DNA of 29,221 nucleotides. Origin: Methanobacterium sp. (GTDB lineage: Archaea > Methanobacteriota > Methanobacteria > Methanobacteriales > Methanobacteriaceae). Under the pieces are notes generated by a model. It saw only the letters and a list, made by a program, of their open reading frames with translations, searched no databases and was not told the origin of the DNA. Positions 16,588 through 28,644 of this stretch are shown here, one piece after another. The translations under genes were made by a program, and so were the position numbers. Position 1 is the stretch's first letter; the number at the start of each line of letters is the position of its first letter. The stretch covers positions 1-29,221 of the forward strand of contig DUPR01000015.1 of NCBI GenBank assembly GCA_012838205.1, written 5' to 3'.

Positions 16588-17448
16588 ATGGAGATAAAAA
16601 TAGCCCTTCCATCCAAAGGGAGGATTAGCGACCCTGCTGTGAAGCTTTTATCAAGAGCAGGGATTGGATTGAAGGACACCGTTAATCGGAAACTTTTTTC
16701 AGACACTTACGATGATCAAATTAGTGTTATGTTCACCCGTGCTGCGGATATCCCCGAATTCGTGGCCGATGGCGCTGCAGATTTGGGAATGACCGGCTTG
16801 GATTTGATCAAAGAGAAAGGAGCCCAAGTTAAGATCATGGAAGATTTGAAATTCGGAAAATCAAAATTAGTCTTGGCTGCTCCTGAAGAATCAGATATTA
16901 AAAAACTCACAGATATTAAACAAGATTCTATTGTGGCCACTGAATTTCCCAACCTCACCCGAAAATATCTTGAAAGTAAAAAAAAATCAGTTAAGATAGT
17001 TCAACTCAGCGGTTCAACCGAAATAGCTCCTTTCATTGGAGTTTCGGACCTTATCGCCGATCTTACTAGCACTGGCACCACGCTTAAGATGAATCATCTT
17101 CAGATGGTAGATACTATTTTGGAAAGTTCTGTGCAGCTTATAGCAAATACTGTGAGTTATGTCGAGAAAAAAGAGAAAATAGAGGAAATAAGAACTGGAA
17201 TAAAGGGCGTTCTTGATGCTGATGGTAAAAAGTTGGTGATGATGAATGTGGATGAGGAAGTCTTGGACGATGTTAAACTTGCCATGCCAGGGATGACTGG
17301 ACCCACAGTCTCCCAGGTGCTCTCAGATAATGGTGTAGTAGCAGTTCACGCCGTGGTTAATGAACATGAAGTATTTCATGTAGTTAATCGTTTGAAAAAA
17401 ATTGGTGCTAGAGATATTTTAGTGGTTCCCATTGAAAGAATCATTTAA
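16588..17448 (+). CDS. hisG: ATP phosphoribosyltransferase HisG (long form)
   Basis: A 286-residue HisG that condenses ATP and PRPP in the first step of histidine synthesis. The N-terminal MEIKIALPSKGRISDPAVKL and GMTGLDLI are typical, and the PRPP loop is DLIADLTSTGTTL (about 154-166). The length and the C-terminal region (about 210-286, ending in GARDILVVPIERII) show the long form with its own ACT-like domain for feedback inhibition by histidine, so no HisZ is needed. I prefer ATG 16588 with TAGGAGGA at 16573-16580; the in-frame TTG one codon earlier also fits. A FAH-family gene follows after 39 bp and is probably co-transcribed. Confidence 0.95.
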   Translation: MEIKIALPSKGRISDPAVKLLSRAGIGLKDTVNRKLFSDTYDDQISVMFTRAADIPEFVADGAADLGMTGLDLIKEKGAQVKIMEDLKFGKSKLVLAAPEESDIKKLTDIKQDSIVATEFPNLTRKYLESKKKSVKIVQLSGSTEIAPFIGVSDLIADLTSTGTTLKMNHLQMVDTILESSVQLIANTVSYVEKKEKIEEIRTGIKGVLDADGKKLVMMNVDEEVLDDVKLAMPGMTGPTVSQVLSDNGVVAVHAVVNEHEVFHVVNRLKKIGARDILVVPIERII

Positions 17449-17487
17449 ACAAATAGTGAATTAACCAATTGTAATGGGAAGGATTAA

Positions 17488-18267
17488 ATGAAGCTTCTAA
17501 GATTTAAAAAAAATGGTAGAAAGAAAAATGGAGTGGTTATTAATGGGGGAGTAGTTGAAATAGAACATTCTGTCTTAGAAGCGTCACAATCACCCCCTGA
17601 TGATTTTAAAAGAAAAAATTTCTATTCATTGGATGAAATAAAGATTATTCCACCAGTCCAGCCTAGTAAAGTGGTGTGTGTAGGTTTGAATTATCGTGAC
17701 CATGCTGAAGAGCTGAACATGGACATGCCTGAGGAGCCAGTGCTGTTTTTAAAGCCTCCTACCACCATAATTGGCCATAATGATAGTATCGTGTATCCAC
17801 CTTATTCCCAGCAAGTGGACTATGAAGCGGAATTGGCAGTTGTTATTGGACGCGACGCCCGTTTTGTTAATTTTGAGGATTCATTAGATTTTGTTGCAGG
17901 CTATACTTCACTTAACGATGTTACTGCCCGGGATTTGCAGCAAAAAGATGGGCAGTGGACTCGTGCGAAGAGTTTCGATACTTTTTGCCCTTTGGGGCCT
18001 TGGATAGAAACTGACATGGATCCCTCTAGCCAGAAAATTTCTATGAAAATTAACGATAAAATCAAACAAAATTCCAATACAAAAAACATGATTTTTCCAG
18101 TTGAAGAATTGATAAGCTTTATATCCAACATCATGACCCTCAAAGCAGGTGATGTGATTGCTACTGGTACTCCTCCAGGTGTGGGACCCATGCACGTTGG
18201 TGATGTGGCTGAAGTGAATATTGAAGATATTGGAATTCTTCAAAATAAAATAATTAGTCTTGAATAA
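17488..18267 (+). CDS. Fumarylacetoacetate hydrolase (FAH) family protein
   Basis: A 259-residue FAH-family enzyme. After a short N-terminal domain comes the catalytic fold with VCVGLNYRDHAEE, the metal ligands Glu113 and Glu115 in DYEAELAVVIG and Asp144 in GYTSLNDVTARDLQ, a lysine in WTRAKSFDTFCPLGP and the terminal GDVIATGTPPGVGP loop. Relatives cleave acylpyruvates, decarboxylate or tautomerise oxaloacetate, or open cyclic diones, so a small 2-oxo or 2,4-diketo acid is likely; the substrate cannot be fixed here. ATG 17488 follows GGGAAGGA at good spacing. Its place 39 bp after hisG suggests a shared transcript without an obvious metabolic link. Confidence 0.88.
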   Translation: MKLLRFKKNGRKKNGVVINGGVVEIEHSVLEASQSPPDDFKRKNFYSLDEIKIIPPVQPSKVVCVGLNYRDHAEELNMDMPEEPVLFLKPPTTIIGHNDSIVYPPYSQQVDYEAELAVVIGRDARFVNFEDSLDFVAGYTSLNDVTARDLQQKDGQWTRAKSFDTFCPLGPWIETDMDPSSQKISMKINDKIKQNSNTKNMIFPVEELISFISNIMTLKAGDVIATGTPPGVGPMHVGDVAEVNIEDIGILQNKIISLE

Positions 18268-18979
18268 GCCATTCATTTACAAATATCTTTTTAAACCCTT
18301 AAAAAAAAAATGTTAAGCATGCCAAGTTCGCATTACAAAATCTGGTCTCTTTTCCTTATATTCTCATTCAAACCCATCAAAAAGCATCCTATTCACACTT
18401 TTTAATTTGCACCCCTTCATCGATGAGTAAGTCAACTAAGTCATTATACTGGGAGTTGGCACTATATTAATCTCTCTTTGAGGATTATTCACGATGAAAA
18501 TTCAAACCTAGCATCAAACCTGTTTTTGATCTGCTAACACCCTCATAAATAGGGAAAAACAACAGTGTGATGGGCAAGTAACCTTAATGGTTCATTATCT
18601 TGACTTATGATAATCATATCACTCCCACGATGATTAGTTAAATCCATCGTTCTTAAAAATTAATCCACATTAATTCTGCTCTGTTTAGGATTCAATATTT
18701 TTTAAAAATAGTTTCTTTCTAAAATAACCCTTGCCCCCTAATTTTGGTAAATGAGTAACCACCATAAGATCGTCTTTTTACAACAGATAACACACTTGAA
18801 GATCTTTTTCCGAAGTCCTTTAAGAATGGAAAGGGTTTTTGGGTTTTCCCTTTAAAAAACAATGAAATCCTTTTGGATAAACTCCTAGAAATGACTGTAA
18901 TTCATAAGTTCGATTTTAATTTTATCCTAAACTAAAATATCAAGTAATATCCTTTGAATGGATAATCCAAAAAAAATAT
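18268..18979. other. 712-bp convergent gap with possible eroded coding sequence
   Basis: This is long for a gap between convergent genes. Short open stretches with protein-like composition occur on both strands, interrupted by stops, which suggests a decayed gene rather than a functional spacer. The best is 18768-18935 on the plus strand (see that entry). I see no RNA gene or clear repeat here. Confidence 0.5.
18768..18935 (+). pseudogene. Possible gene remnant, 55 codons without a start
   Basis: Open between a stop just upstream (TAA at 18765-18767) and TAA 18933-18935. The product has balanced composition (TLEDLFPKSFKNGKGFWVFP, then NNEILLDKLLEM), unlike typical AT-rich noise. The same frame continues upstream as shorter pieces (SALFRIQYFLKIVSF) broken by stops. 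No start codon or ribosome binding site precedes it, and I do not recognise the family. A 61-codon minus-strand frame overlaps the same place, so strand is uncertain. Confidence 0.3.
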
Positions 18980-21835
18980 TTATTGGATGTAAAGTGCAGG
19001 TTTGTAGGGTAAAGCATTTTTCGCCTTGTTTTTAGGGTCATAAGTTGGTTCCTGATATATTATTACCTCTGCACCGGTTTCACGGGCAATGTAATCCACT
19101 GCATCATCCAGGATCTGTTTTTCATCCACATAACCAACGTAGTGTATCTTGGTCATTTCACGGGCAATTTTCTGAGCGAATCCAGCCAATTCCTTCTTAT
19201 CATCGTGAATGTTCTCTTTAATAGCTTGTCCAATTATTCTGCCAATATCTGGTTTTCCAACTTCCCGGGCAATTTCGAATACTTTCCATTTCCATTGAGG
19301 TGCGAGGTATGCGTGAATTTTTTCAGGAGTGGTTTTTGTGATCTTTTCAATCTCCCTGATATCATCCACCAGTCCTTGTATGATTTCTTCACTCTTGTGA
19401 ACTTTCTCATCAATTAAATCCACATCATATTCTGGCCAGGGTGCTTCTGATGCAAATCCTCGTCCACCGTGTCTGTCCCACAGCTCTTCACAGGCGTGAG
19501 GTGTAAATGGTGCCATCAGACGGATCCATATTCCCAGTACATAGGCCAATACCTGATTTATCTCCTCTTTACCATTTCCTTCCTTGAGTTCATGACCCAC
19601 CCGGTGCAGATAGTGGTCCATATCCTTTTTATACAAGAATAATGCTTCTTGAAGTGCTTTCCTGGTTTGGAATCCTTCCAGAGCTTGAGTGGCGTCGCGG
19701 ACTCGCTGGTTAACTTGGCTGATTATCCATGAGTTAATGGGTTTATTCACATCAGGAGCATCAATACACTCGTTAAGCTGGACTTGTGAGCCATGAAGTT
19801 CATCTACCATCTCTGCAAATCCCATGAACCATTCTAAACGTTTTTTGGTTCCTATAACCTCTTTTTCCCTCCAGTCAAAGTCTTGCCATGGTTCGGCCGA
19901 TGACATGAGGAACAACCGGACTACATCTGCTCCGTGGATTTTTATGGCATCTTCTAATAGTACGATGTTTCCCTTGGAAGAGGACATTTTTTGTCCCTCC
20001 ATTAGTCCCATGCCAAATACTACCACACCTTGAGGCCATTTTTGCTGAGGGTAAATTGCCGAATGATGGAATAAATGGAATGATAAGTGGTTTCCAACAA
20101 GATCCTTGGCAGATAATCTCCAATCGAGGGGATACCAGTAGTTGAACTCTTCTTTCATGCCTGGAGGAATGTTTGTTTTGTTTGTTTTCTTATCTAGGAA
20201 AATGTGATCCAGGAATTCTTCGTCCATTTCTTCGGGGTCAATATCCTTCAGATAGGGAGCTATGGTATAATAACTCATGTAGAGGGTTGAATCACTGAGA
20301 GGTTCAATTAACCATTGAGGATCCCATGGTAGGGGGGTTCCCAAGCCTATTCGCCTTGCGCATGCCCAGTCATGTAACCAGTTAAGATAATATTCAAAGT
20401 TGGACCTAATCTCTTCAGGTACGGTGTTCATATTCTCCAAACAATTTAGGGTTTTTTGGGTCCATTCTTCATCAGAGTATTTGAGGAACCACTGATTATC
20501 CAAGATTTTAACCACACATTCAGTTCCACAACGACAGATCACCGGTTTTTCCGCAAATTCATGCATTATATCTCCCTTATCATTTTCAAGAAGATATAAT
20601 TTGATTTCATCCCTAGCTTGTGGTACCTTTAAACCAGCATAATCTGTTATGTGTTTGTCCATAACTCCTTTGGCATGTTCAAGTTTGTACATCTCATTGG
20701 TGGCTTCTTTAAGATTGGGATCATTTTGGTCTTTAATACCCATTTTCTCGATCATCTCGGCAGCAGGGTGTTTACCAAATCCTTTAAGGCGTATTAGTCC
20801 GATTGGTTGTATTTTTTCAACTGCATCCTTTATATTATATTTATTTAATGTTTTTGTATCTTTTTTAATGTCAACCAGCGCTATGTAATCTGCTGGAGCG
20901 TGTGCTGGTACCGAATATACTACACCAGTGGCATAATCTGGATCCACAAATGATGCAGGCAAAATTATATGTTTATCCCCTGTTATTGGGTTTTCTGCAT
21001 GTTGACCGATAAGGGACGGAGTATCTATGTCATCCACCAATTCAATGTTACTTTTCTGATTTAAAAGATTATGATATGCATTTTTACTAATGATCCATTC
21101 TTCATCATTGATTTTAACCTTAACATATTCTTCATCAGGGTTTAGCCATATATTCGTGGCCCCAAATAGAGTTTCTGGTCGGAATGATGCAGCAACCAGA
21201 TAGTTTCCCCCTATTTTGAATTTTACCAAAGTTAATTCGTTGATAGCCACCCCTTCACCTTCCAGAAGGTCATGGTCTCCCACTGGATTTTCATCATCAG
21301 GACAGTATTTGACTGGATGTGCTCCTTTCCTCACCAAACCTTTTTCATTAAGTTTTTCAAACTGCCATGTTATGAATTTCTGGTAATGAGGATCTATGGT
21401 GGTGAATTCCCGTCTCCAGTCAATAGAGTAACCAAGTTGCGTCATAACATTTCGATATTCTTCACTGAAGTATTTTACAATATAATGAGGGTCTGTAAAC
21501 TTTTTAAGCTCATTCAGAGGTACTTTGTGCACGTTTTGGTATATGTCGAGAGTCCAAGGGTCTGATCTGCCAATACGTTTGGCTATGCCAATTACTGGTG
21601 CCCCTGTTACGTGCCACCCCATGGGGAATAATACATTGTAACCTTGCATTCGTTTGAATCGTGCGTAAACATCTGGAACAGTGTAAGTGCGTCCGTGCCC
21701 TACGTGCATGGCTCCACTAGGATAAGGGTAGGCCACGGTTAAGAATACTTTTTCTCGGTCATCAGGGTTAGAATGAAATAATTCTGCATTTTGCCATCGT
21801 TTTTGCCATTTAGACTCTATTTTACTGTCTATCAA
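18980..21835 (-). CDS. leuS: Leucyl-tRNA synthetase, archaeal type
   Basis: A 951-residue class Ia synthetase that charges tRNA-Leu. The HIGH motif is HVGH (44-47) within [13 protein letters not shown], and the KMSKS motif is KMSSS (616-620) in [11 protein letters not shown] large CP1 editing insertion lies between them (for example [20 protein letters not shown] followed by TLFGATNIW). Length and the N-terminal [15 protein letters not shown] match archaeal/eukaryotic-type LeuRS rather than the shorter bacterial form. The start is TTG 21835 preceded by GGTGAT; no upstream ATG is in frame. It lies 103 bp downstream of cutA on the same strand. Convergent with the FAH gene across the eroded gap. 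Confidence 0.97.
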   Translation of the reverse strand: MIDSKIESKWQKRWQNAELFHSNPDDREKVFLTVAYPYPSGAMHVGHGRTYTVPDVYARFKRMQGYNVLFPMGWHVTGAPVIGIAKRIGRSDPWTLDIYQNVHKVPLNELKKFTDPHYIVKYFSEEYRNVMTQLGYSIDWRREFTTIDPHYQKFITWQFEKLNEKGLVRKGAHPVKYCPDDENPVGDHDLLEGEGVAINELTLVKFKIGGNYLVAASFRPETLFGATNIWLNPDEEYVKVKINDEEWIISKNAYHNLLNQKSNIELVDDIDTPSLIGQHAENPITGDKHIILPASFVDPDYATGVVYSVPAHAPADYIALVDIKKDTKTLNKYNIKDAVEKIQPIGLIRLKGFGKHPAAEMIEKMGIKDQNDPNLKEATNEMYKLEHAKGVMDKHITDYAGLKVPQARDEIKLYLLENDKGDIMHEFAEKPVICRCGTECVVKILDNQWFLKYSDEEWTQKTLNCLENMNTVPEEIRSNFEYYLNWLHDWACARRIGLGTPLPWDPQWLIEPLSDSTLYMSYYTIAPYLKDIDPEEMDEEFLDHIFLDKKTNKTNIPPGMKEEFNYWYPLDWRLSAKDLVGNHLSFHLFHHSAIYPQQKWPQGVVVFGMGLMEGQKMSSSKGNIVLLEDAIKIHGADVVRLFLMSSAEPWQDFDWREKEVIGTKKRLEWFMGFAEMVDELHGSQVQLNECIDAPDVNKPINSWIISQVNQRVRDATQALEGFQTRKALQEALFLYKKDMDHYLHRVGHELKEGNGKEEINQVLAYVLGIWIRLMAPFTPHACEELWDRHGGRGFASEAPWPEYDVDLIDEKVHKSEEIIQGLVDDIREIEKITKTTPEKIHAYLAPQWKWKVFEIAREVGKPDIGRIIGQAIKENIHDDKKELAGFAQKIAREMTKIHYVGYVDEKQILDDAVDYIARETGAEVIIYQEPTYDPKNKAKNALPYKPALYIQ

Positions 21836-21938
21836 ATAATCACCGTTACATCTGAGTTTGATATGATAAAATTAAACAATTTGATTAGAGTTTACAAATG
21901 TTTACTTGAATCTCATTTTAATTTACAAAATGATTTAC

Positions 21939-22250
21939 TTATTTAAGTGCACTATCTAGCCAATCCAAGTATTCTTTTGATCCGTTTTTTATCTGGAGTT
22001 CTAGTGCACATGGTGTTTGGTAGCTGTGAATTTCTTTAACCCTATCTATAACTTTATCCACTAATTTAGAACTGGTCTTGACCAAGAGGATCGACTCAAC
22101 ATCTTCTTCCAGTTCTCCTTCCCACCAATAGATTGATTCCATCACTGGAATTATATTAGCACAAGCAATCATTTTTTCTTCCAAAAGGTTCTTTGCAATT
22201 TGTTTAGCCTCTTCTGAATCAGAAGTTGTTATATATATTATAGAATACAT
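21939..22250 (-). CDS. cutA: CutA1-type divalent-ion tolerance protein
   Basis: A 103-residue CutA1 protein: MYSIIYITTSDSEEAKQIAK, then LLEEKMIACANIIPVMESIY with WWEGELEED, and the closing HSYQTPCALELQI. These conserved blocks and the size are diagnostic. CutA1 proteins form very stable PII-like trimers; the original link to copper tolerance is weak and the true role is unsettled. Cys31 and the Trp pair at about 52-53 are conserved family positions. ATG 22250 follows a GTGGT motif. It sits between nadE (57 bp upstream) and leuS, probably in one transcript. Confidence 0.93.
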   Translation of the reverse strand: MYSIIYITTSDSEEAKQIAKNLLEEKMIACANIIPVMESIYWWEGELEEDVESILLVKTSSKLVDKVIDRVKEIHSYQTPCALELQIKNGSKEYLDWLDSALK

Positions 22251-22307
22251 TTATACCACTGTTTTCATTATATGAACTTTACAGTTGTTTAATTATAATT
22301 TAAGGCT

Positions 22308-23117
22308 TCATCTAACTATTGGTGGTATTGGTGGCATTTTTAATTTGTGTTCAGCTGACATCATCATAAGTTTGACTTTTACAATTTCATCAAGACTTAT
22401 TTGAAGTTTTTTAATTATACCTTCTTCTTTCATTCCTTTTTCAGTTAGTAAGTACAGGATTTGATCTAAGAGAGAGTATTTTATCCCCATTTCATCTTCA
22501 TCTGTCTGGCCAGGCCATAACCCAGCAGTTGGGTCTTTATTAATAATTTTTTCAGGAATTTTAAGATGTTTTGCCAACATACGAACATCAGTTTTATACA
22601 ATGCACCAATGGGAAGTATATCAACTCCACCATCACCATATTTAGTGAAATATCCTACTAAAAGTTCTGACCTATTATCAGTGCCAACAACCAGGCGATT
22701 CATAGAGTTAGCATGGAAATATAGAATTAACATCCTTATACGTGCTTCGAGATTAGCGTTAGCCATTTTATACTTCTCATCATCAGGAAAACTGGTACAA
22801 GCACCAATAATTAATTGAATTAAAGGATCTATGTGTATAGTTTTGTATTGTATACCTAATGAATCTGCTAAAGACACAGCATCGTTGATATCCTCTTTGT
22901 TTGTGCTATGGCTGGGCATTATCAGGCCTAAAATTTTGTGAGTGTTTACCACTTCGGTGCAGAGTTTGACGGTTACTGATGAATCCAAACCCCCACTAAG
23001 ACCCATCACCAGTCCTTGAGTTTTTGATTCTATCAAAGAATTTTCAATGAAGCTAGATATTTCCCTGGACACCTTTACAATGTCTAATGCTGGTAAAATT
23101 CCCTTATTGTATTCCAT
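22308..23117 (-). CDS. nadE: NH3-dependent NAD+ synthetase
   Basis: A 269-residue NadE that amidates deamido-NAD+ with ATP and ammonia to make NAD+. The ATP pyrophosphatase P-loop is SGGLDSS (41-47) in [10 protein letters not shown]. Family markers include [37 protein letters not shown] and [16 protein letters not shown]. There is no glutaminase domain, so free ammonia is used, as usual in archaea. ATG 23117 follows GGGTGATGTC. It leads a likely nadE-cutA-leuS unit. A 12-base palindrome sits in its leader region (23157-23168). Confidence 0.95.
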   Translation of the reverse strand: MEYNKGILPALDIVKVSREISSFIENSLIESKTQGLVMGLSGGLDSSVTVKLCTEVVNTHKILGLIMPSHSTNKEDINDAVSLADSLGIQYKTIHIDPLIQLIIGACTSFPDDEKYKMANANLEARIRMLILYFHANSMNRLVVGTDNRSELLVGYFTKYGDGGVDILPIGALYKTDVRMLAKHLKIPEKIINKDPTAGLWPGQTDEDEMGIKYSLLDQILYLLTEKGMKEEGIIKKLQISLDEIVKVKLMMMSAEHKLKMPPIPPIVR

Positions 23118-24430
<1,313 letters not shown>

Positions 24431-24791
24431 ATAAAAAAAAATAATTTATTAACCTGATTCTATTATAATATCAAATAAGCCGCTTAAAGATTAAAAAATT
24501 AATATTTTTTTGATTTAATTGATTTAAGGCAGTAATATTAATAATTATAGTAACATATGAGTTTTCCATCTTTTTTTTTTAAGTGTACTGAGTGTAATTG
24601 AAATCTTTCTTTATCTGTGACTTGTGAAAAATTATCAATAACCCCTCAACATTACTAATTTGCTGGTTAGTTCTGAGATTGCACTACATAAATTTTCAAA
24701 AAAAATCTGATGGAAAAAATGGTGGGGAAAAAATTCAAAAATTTCCCAGCGATATTCCACTCTCCATGTGATGTTTGTCACCAAAATCATG

Positions 24792-24806
24792 GCGAAATTT
24801 TATACT
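24792..24806 (+). promoter_or_regulatory. BRE + TATA box
   Basis: GCGAAATTTTATACT has a good BRE (GCGAAA) followed by TTTATA. Initiation near 24827 coincides with the first stem-loop and with ATG 24828. CCATG/CATGG arms (24764-24768 and 24788-24792) lie just upstream. Confidence 0.45.
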
Positions 24807-24823
24807 ATTGTGATTAAGGAGTA

Positions 24824-24886
24824 TGGTATGTCTAAAGACACCTACCAAACAAGGGGCTTGTTTAATACAAATGTGTGCAAGCCCTT
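24824..24886 (+). ncRNA. Candidate small RNA with two stem-loops
   Basis: Hairpin 1: TGGTATGTC and GACA-CC-TACCA pair with a 2-nt bulge and a TAAA loop (24824-24847). Hairpin 2: AGGGGCTTG (24852-24860) and CAAGCCCTT (24878-24886) pair over 9 positions with one G-U and a 17-nt loop. They follow a BRE/TATA at the right distance. The same stretch can be read as a 28-codon ORF (24828-24914), so RNA and peptide readings compete. Confidence 0.35.
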
Positions 24887-24914
24887 AATAATACTTACAA
24901 ACAATGTATGGTAG
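24828..24914 (+). CDS. Possible 28-residue protein
   Basis: ATG 24828 has AAGGAG (24816-24821) at 6 nt spacing and opens 28 codons ending at TAG 24912-24914. The product begins MSKDTYQTRGLFNTNVCKPL and ends ILTNNVW; composition is protein-like, with one Cys. The predicted transcription start falls at or near the ATG, so a leaderless message is also possible. It coincides with two stem-loops, which may instead mark a non-coding RNA. I do not recognise the sequence. Confidence 0.3.
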   Translation: MSKDTYQTRGLFNTNVCKPLIILTNNVW

Positions 24915-24918
24915 TAAA

Positions 24919-24964
24919 AATCTATTATTTTATGTAAGTGTGTCCAAATAATCTATTATTTTAT
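24919..24964. repeat. 15-bp direct repeat upstream of the cupin gene
   Basis: AATCTATTATTTTAT occurs at 24919-24933 and 24950-24964, a 31-bp period or about three helical turns. The copies end about 45 bp before the cupin start and could be activator or repressor sites, or alternative TATA-like elements. Confidence 0.45.
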
Positions 24965-24974
24965 TGAAAAAGAT

Positions 24975-24988
24975 TAATAAATATCGAT
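24975..24988 (+). promoter_or_regulatory. Box A for the cupin gene
   Basis: TAATAAATATCGAT is centred about 28 nt before ATG 25010 and no ribosome binding site is seen, so the cupin mRNA is probably leaderless. Confidence 0.4.
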
Positions 24989-25009
24989 TTTCTAATTTGT
25001 ATTGATAAA

Positions 25010-25375
25010 ATGTTGATCAAATCTATTGATGACTGTGAATATTTCCAAACTTCTGATCAAACTACTCTCTGTGAGCTACTGCATCCGAAAAATGAAAAGA
25101 TAAAAATGGGCTGCAGCATCGCCTATGCCCTATTAAACAAGGGTGAAGCATCCTTACCGCATGAATTGAAAACTTCTGTGGAAATATATTACATTTTAGA
25201 AGGGAAAGGTGTAATGCACATTGATAAAGAGTCTGAAGAAGTTAAGAAGGGTGATGCAATCTATATACCACCTGGATCTGTGCAGTGGATAAAAAACAAT
25301 GGAAAATCATTATTGAAGTTTTTATGCGTGGTAACACCACCTTGGAAAGAAGAAGACGAGTATTTATGTGATTGA
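25010..25375 (+). CDS. Single-domain cupin with incomplete metal site
   Basis: A 121-residue cupin barrel. Motif 1 is GEASLPHELKTSVEIYYILE and GKG, motif 2 is GDAIYIPPGSVQWIKN. In typical metal cupins motif 1 has HxH...E and motif 2 ends in His; here motif 1 keeps one His and the Glu, and the motif 2 His is Gln. Metal binding is therefore doubtful, and the protein may bind a ligand without a metal or act as a sensor. The C-terminus has VVTPPWKEEDEY, common in small cupins. ATG 25010 appears leaderless. It ends 11 bp from the convergent cbiE gene and follows the structured intergenic region, whose repeats may control it. Confidence 0.8.
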   Translation: MLIKSIDDCEYFQTSDQTTLCELLHPKNEKIKMGCSIAYALLNKGEASLPHELKTSVEIYYILEGKGVMHIDKESEEVKKGDAIYIPPGSVQWIKNNGKSLLKFLCVVTPPWKEEDEYLCD

Positions 25376-25386
25376 AATATTTTAAA

Positions 25387-26010
25387 CTAGTAAATTACCA
25401 TAACACATAAATAACTGAACTTTTTAGATGCTACTTCTTTTACAGTTCCCTTAAAAACTCTCTCATCAGGATAGCTGAGCCTTTCACAAACTGCAATTTT
25501 CCTCCCCGGGTTCATACCATTTTCAAGTAGGAATTGAGCTAATTTTTCAACCCTGAAATCTGGTAAAACTATGGTAACTTTTCCATTTTCTAAAAAATCC
25601 AATATGACATCAGAATTGCCTTTACCATGAAGTGTTAAAAGGTTTGCTTCATCCCATGGCACTTGTAACTTGGCTGCAGCCAGTTGCAGGGAACTGATAC
25701 CTGGAATTACTTCAAGGTCCAGATCATCCCTTAACTTGAGTATAGGCTTCAAAACCCCGGAAAATCCAGGATCCCCCGTGGAGAGAATTGCAACATTTTT
25801 ACCCCCATCCACCAGTGAAACTGATTTTTCCATCATTTCATCCATATTCTTTGCCCGGAGCACCAAAACTTCCCCATGAAAATCGGGAAATAGGTCCAGA
25901 GCTCTTTGACTTCCCACGAGAACATCAACAAATTTTGTAGCCTGAACTGCTGCTACTGTTAGATAATCACTGGATCCTGGTCCGGTTCCAATTAGGTAAA
26001 GTTTTGCCAT
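25387..26010 (-). CDS. cbiE: Cobalt-precorrin-7 C5-methyltransferase CbiE
   Basis: A 207-residue SAM-dependent tetrapyrrole methylase. The N-terminal [20 protein letters not shown] and [17 protein letters not shown] are the SAM-binding landmarks of CbiE, and [15 protein letters not shown] is typical of the family. It should methylate C5 (and, with CbiT, C15 plus decarboxylation at C12) in the anaerobic cobalamin pathway, which methanogens need for corrinoid methyltransferases. No CbiT domain is fused and no other cbi gene is near, so the pathway genes are scattered. ATG 26010 follows AGGAG at about 9 nt. Divergent from the YchF-like gene. Confidence 0.92.
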   Translation of the reverse strand: MAKLYLIGTGPGSSDYLTVAAVQATKFVDVLVGSQRALDLFPDFHGEVLVLRAKNMDEMMEKSVSLVDGGKNVAILSTGDPGFSGVLKPILKLRDDLDLEVIPGISSLQLAAAKLQVPWDEANLLTLHGKGNSDVILDFLENGKVTIVLPDFRVEKLAQFLLENGMNPGRKIAVCERLSYPDERVFKGTVKEVASKKFSYLCVMVIY

Positions 26011-26134
26011 GTAACATGCTCCTGAATTAACAGTAAATTTACCAATAGTAAATCTGCTTTTTGTTATCTTAATTTTTCATTTATCTATAAAATCTTTAAT
26101 AAGTTTGGATGTGAAAAGACTAGTAGTGATTATC

Positions 26135-27322
<1,188 letters not shown>

Positions 27323-27814
27323 ATGGAGATAGAAAGGAGTGTTGTATCAACCTTATATTTTCATTTAAGGGTGGGTCTCTTTTTGATGTTTATTTACTGC
27401 AATTGTATTATATCTCAAAGATCATTTTTTTTTCCTTCTTCACCTTTTTCTAAAATTAAATGTAAATATCATATAAATAGCTAAATCAAATCAGTTTACA
27501 GACAATAGTTTGGTTATTTATCATCTTTTTATGCTTAATTTTCCTAAAATTCAGATTCATGTCTATCTCACAAATAAAAGTTAATTAGCCCGATTCTCGT
27601 ATATGTGCTCAGTGCACACTTTTTCTTATTTAAAAATCTATATTATTTTATGGTTTCTAACTTTCTTAAATCATCTTAATTAGGTGAAAGCAAGATTTCA
27701 TTCCTCAAATAATAAAACATACAACTCCTAATATAGGAAAAAATCTTGTTTAAAAAAAAACTATCCTAAATTTTATATTGTGGATTGAATATAATTGGAC
27801 ATAGGGGGGAATGC
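27323..27814. other. 490-bp AT-rich intergenic region
   Basis: A T9 tract at 27424-27432 probably ends the YchF-like transcript. A 53-codon frame starts at ATG 27323, directly after that gene's stop codon, but has no ribosome binding site. TGTGC/GCACA (27604-27618) forms a short hairpin before TTTTTCTT. TTTTATATTG at 27771-27780 is a TATA element for the lipoprotein gene. Confidence 0.5.
27771..27780 (+). promoter_or_regulatory. Box A for the lipoprotein gene
   Basis: TTTTATATTG; initiation near 27800 leaves a leader of about 15 nt that contains AGGGGGG before ATG 27815. Confidence 0.45.
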
Positions 27815-28261
27815 ATGAAAATATCAAATATCTGTATTTGTTTAGTTTTGATTTGCTTTGCAGTAATTGCATGTGGATGTACATCAAACGATTCTGGTTC
27901 TACTAATGGTGTGAATGATTCTTCTGGTTCTAGTACTTCCAGTTCTAGTGTTTCTAGTTCCAATGACGAGCCTAGTGCCAGTACATCCCCTTCCCCATCC
28001 ATTAAGCCAAGAGTTCTGGTTATAGTTGATTATTGGGGCAAATGGAGTGGAACAATAAGTTCAGAATCCGGAACTCGATCTATAGAAGGATCTGGTAAAA
28101 AATCATTTGATTTAGGTAACATAAGTGGCGGTGTAGCTGCAAATGTCCAAAAAAAAGATGGTGGGTCTGACACTTTAGCAATATTCATCACCAAAGATGG
28201 GAACATAGTTGCATCACAAAAAACAAGTGCAGGATATGGAGTAGTCCAAGTAAGCGCATAA
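27815..28261 (+). CDS. Ser-rich lipoprotein with C-terminal beta domain
   Basis: A 148-residue lipoprotein. The signal sequence MKISNICICLVLICFAVIAC ends in a lipobox (VIAC, Cys20; a second Cys at 22 is the alternative). A Ser/Thr/Asn-rich linker (about 23-63) spans the surface layer, then a compact domain of about 80 residues begins VLVIVDYWGKWSGTISSESG, includes KKSFDLGNISGGV and VQKKDGGSDTLAIFITKDG, and ends VSA. Similar C-terminal domains occur, as I recall, in other Methanobacteriales lipoproteins, with no known function. I prefer ATG 27815 (GGGGGG at 27804-27809) over the upstream in-frame TTG 27785, which would put ten polar residues before the signal. Single gene; no partner is evident. 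Confidence 0.75.
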   Translation: MKISNICICLVLICFAVIACGCTSNDSGSTNGVNDSSGSSTSSSSVSSSNDEPSASTSPSPSIKPRVLVIVDYWGKWSGTISSESGTRSIEGSGKKSFDLGNISGGVAANVQKKDGGSDTLAIFITKDGNIVASQKTSAGYGVVQVSA

Positions 28262-28644
28262 TCTATAACCATATCCCTTTTCATCCCATTTAATTTTGCA
28301 TCCTGCCAAAGCATCTCTTTTTCTTAAATAATACCGTATATTATGTGATAAATATAATTGAAATCTTTTCAGCGCTTTTAAACTTGAGGCATTAGTCAAT
28401 ATCTTCAAACACGACAATTAACTAGATAGGAGTTTATATTGCATTTTTCTATTACATTTTCAACATATTACCTTTAATTAATTCGTTGGGTTTGTACTTA
28501 GCGTATTTTGAAAGTTATGAGTAATTTTTTTCTCTATAAAAATTTAAATCTTGAAAAATTTCTTTGTCAATAAAAAAAAATTATACTATTGTTCCCCAAA
28601 AAATTCAAAATTTCTTATTTCGTACACTAGTATTTTAAAAATAA
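28262..28644. other. Non-coding AT-rich gap before the truncated hydrolase
   Basis: I see no gene. The N-terminal half expected for the neighbouring hydrolase is absent. An inverted repeat (28626-28655) lies where the homology begins. ATAATA/TATTAT forms a weak hairpin at about 28327-28343. Confidence 0.5.
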
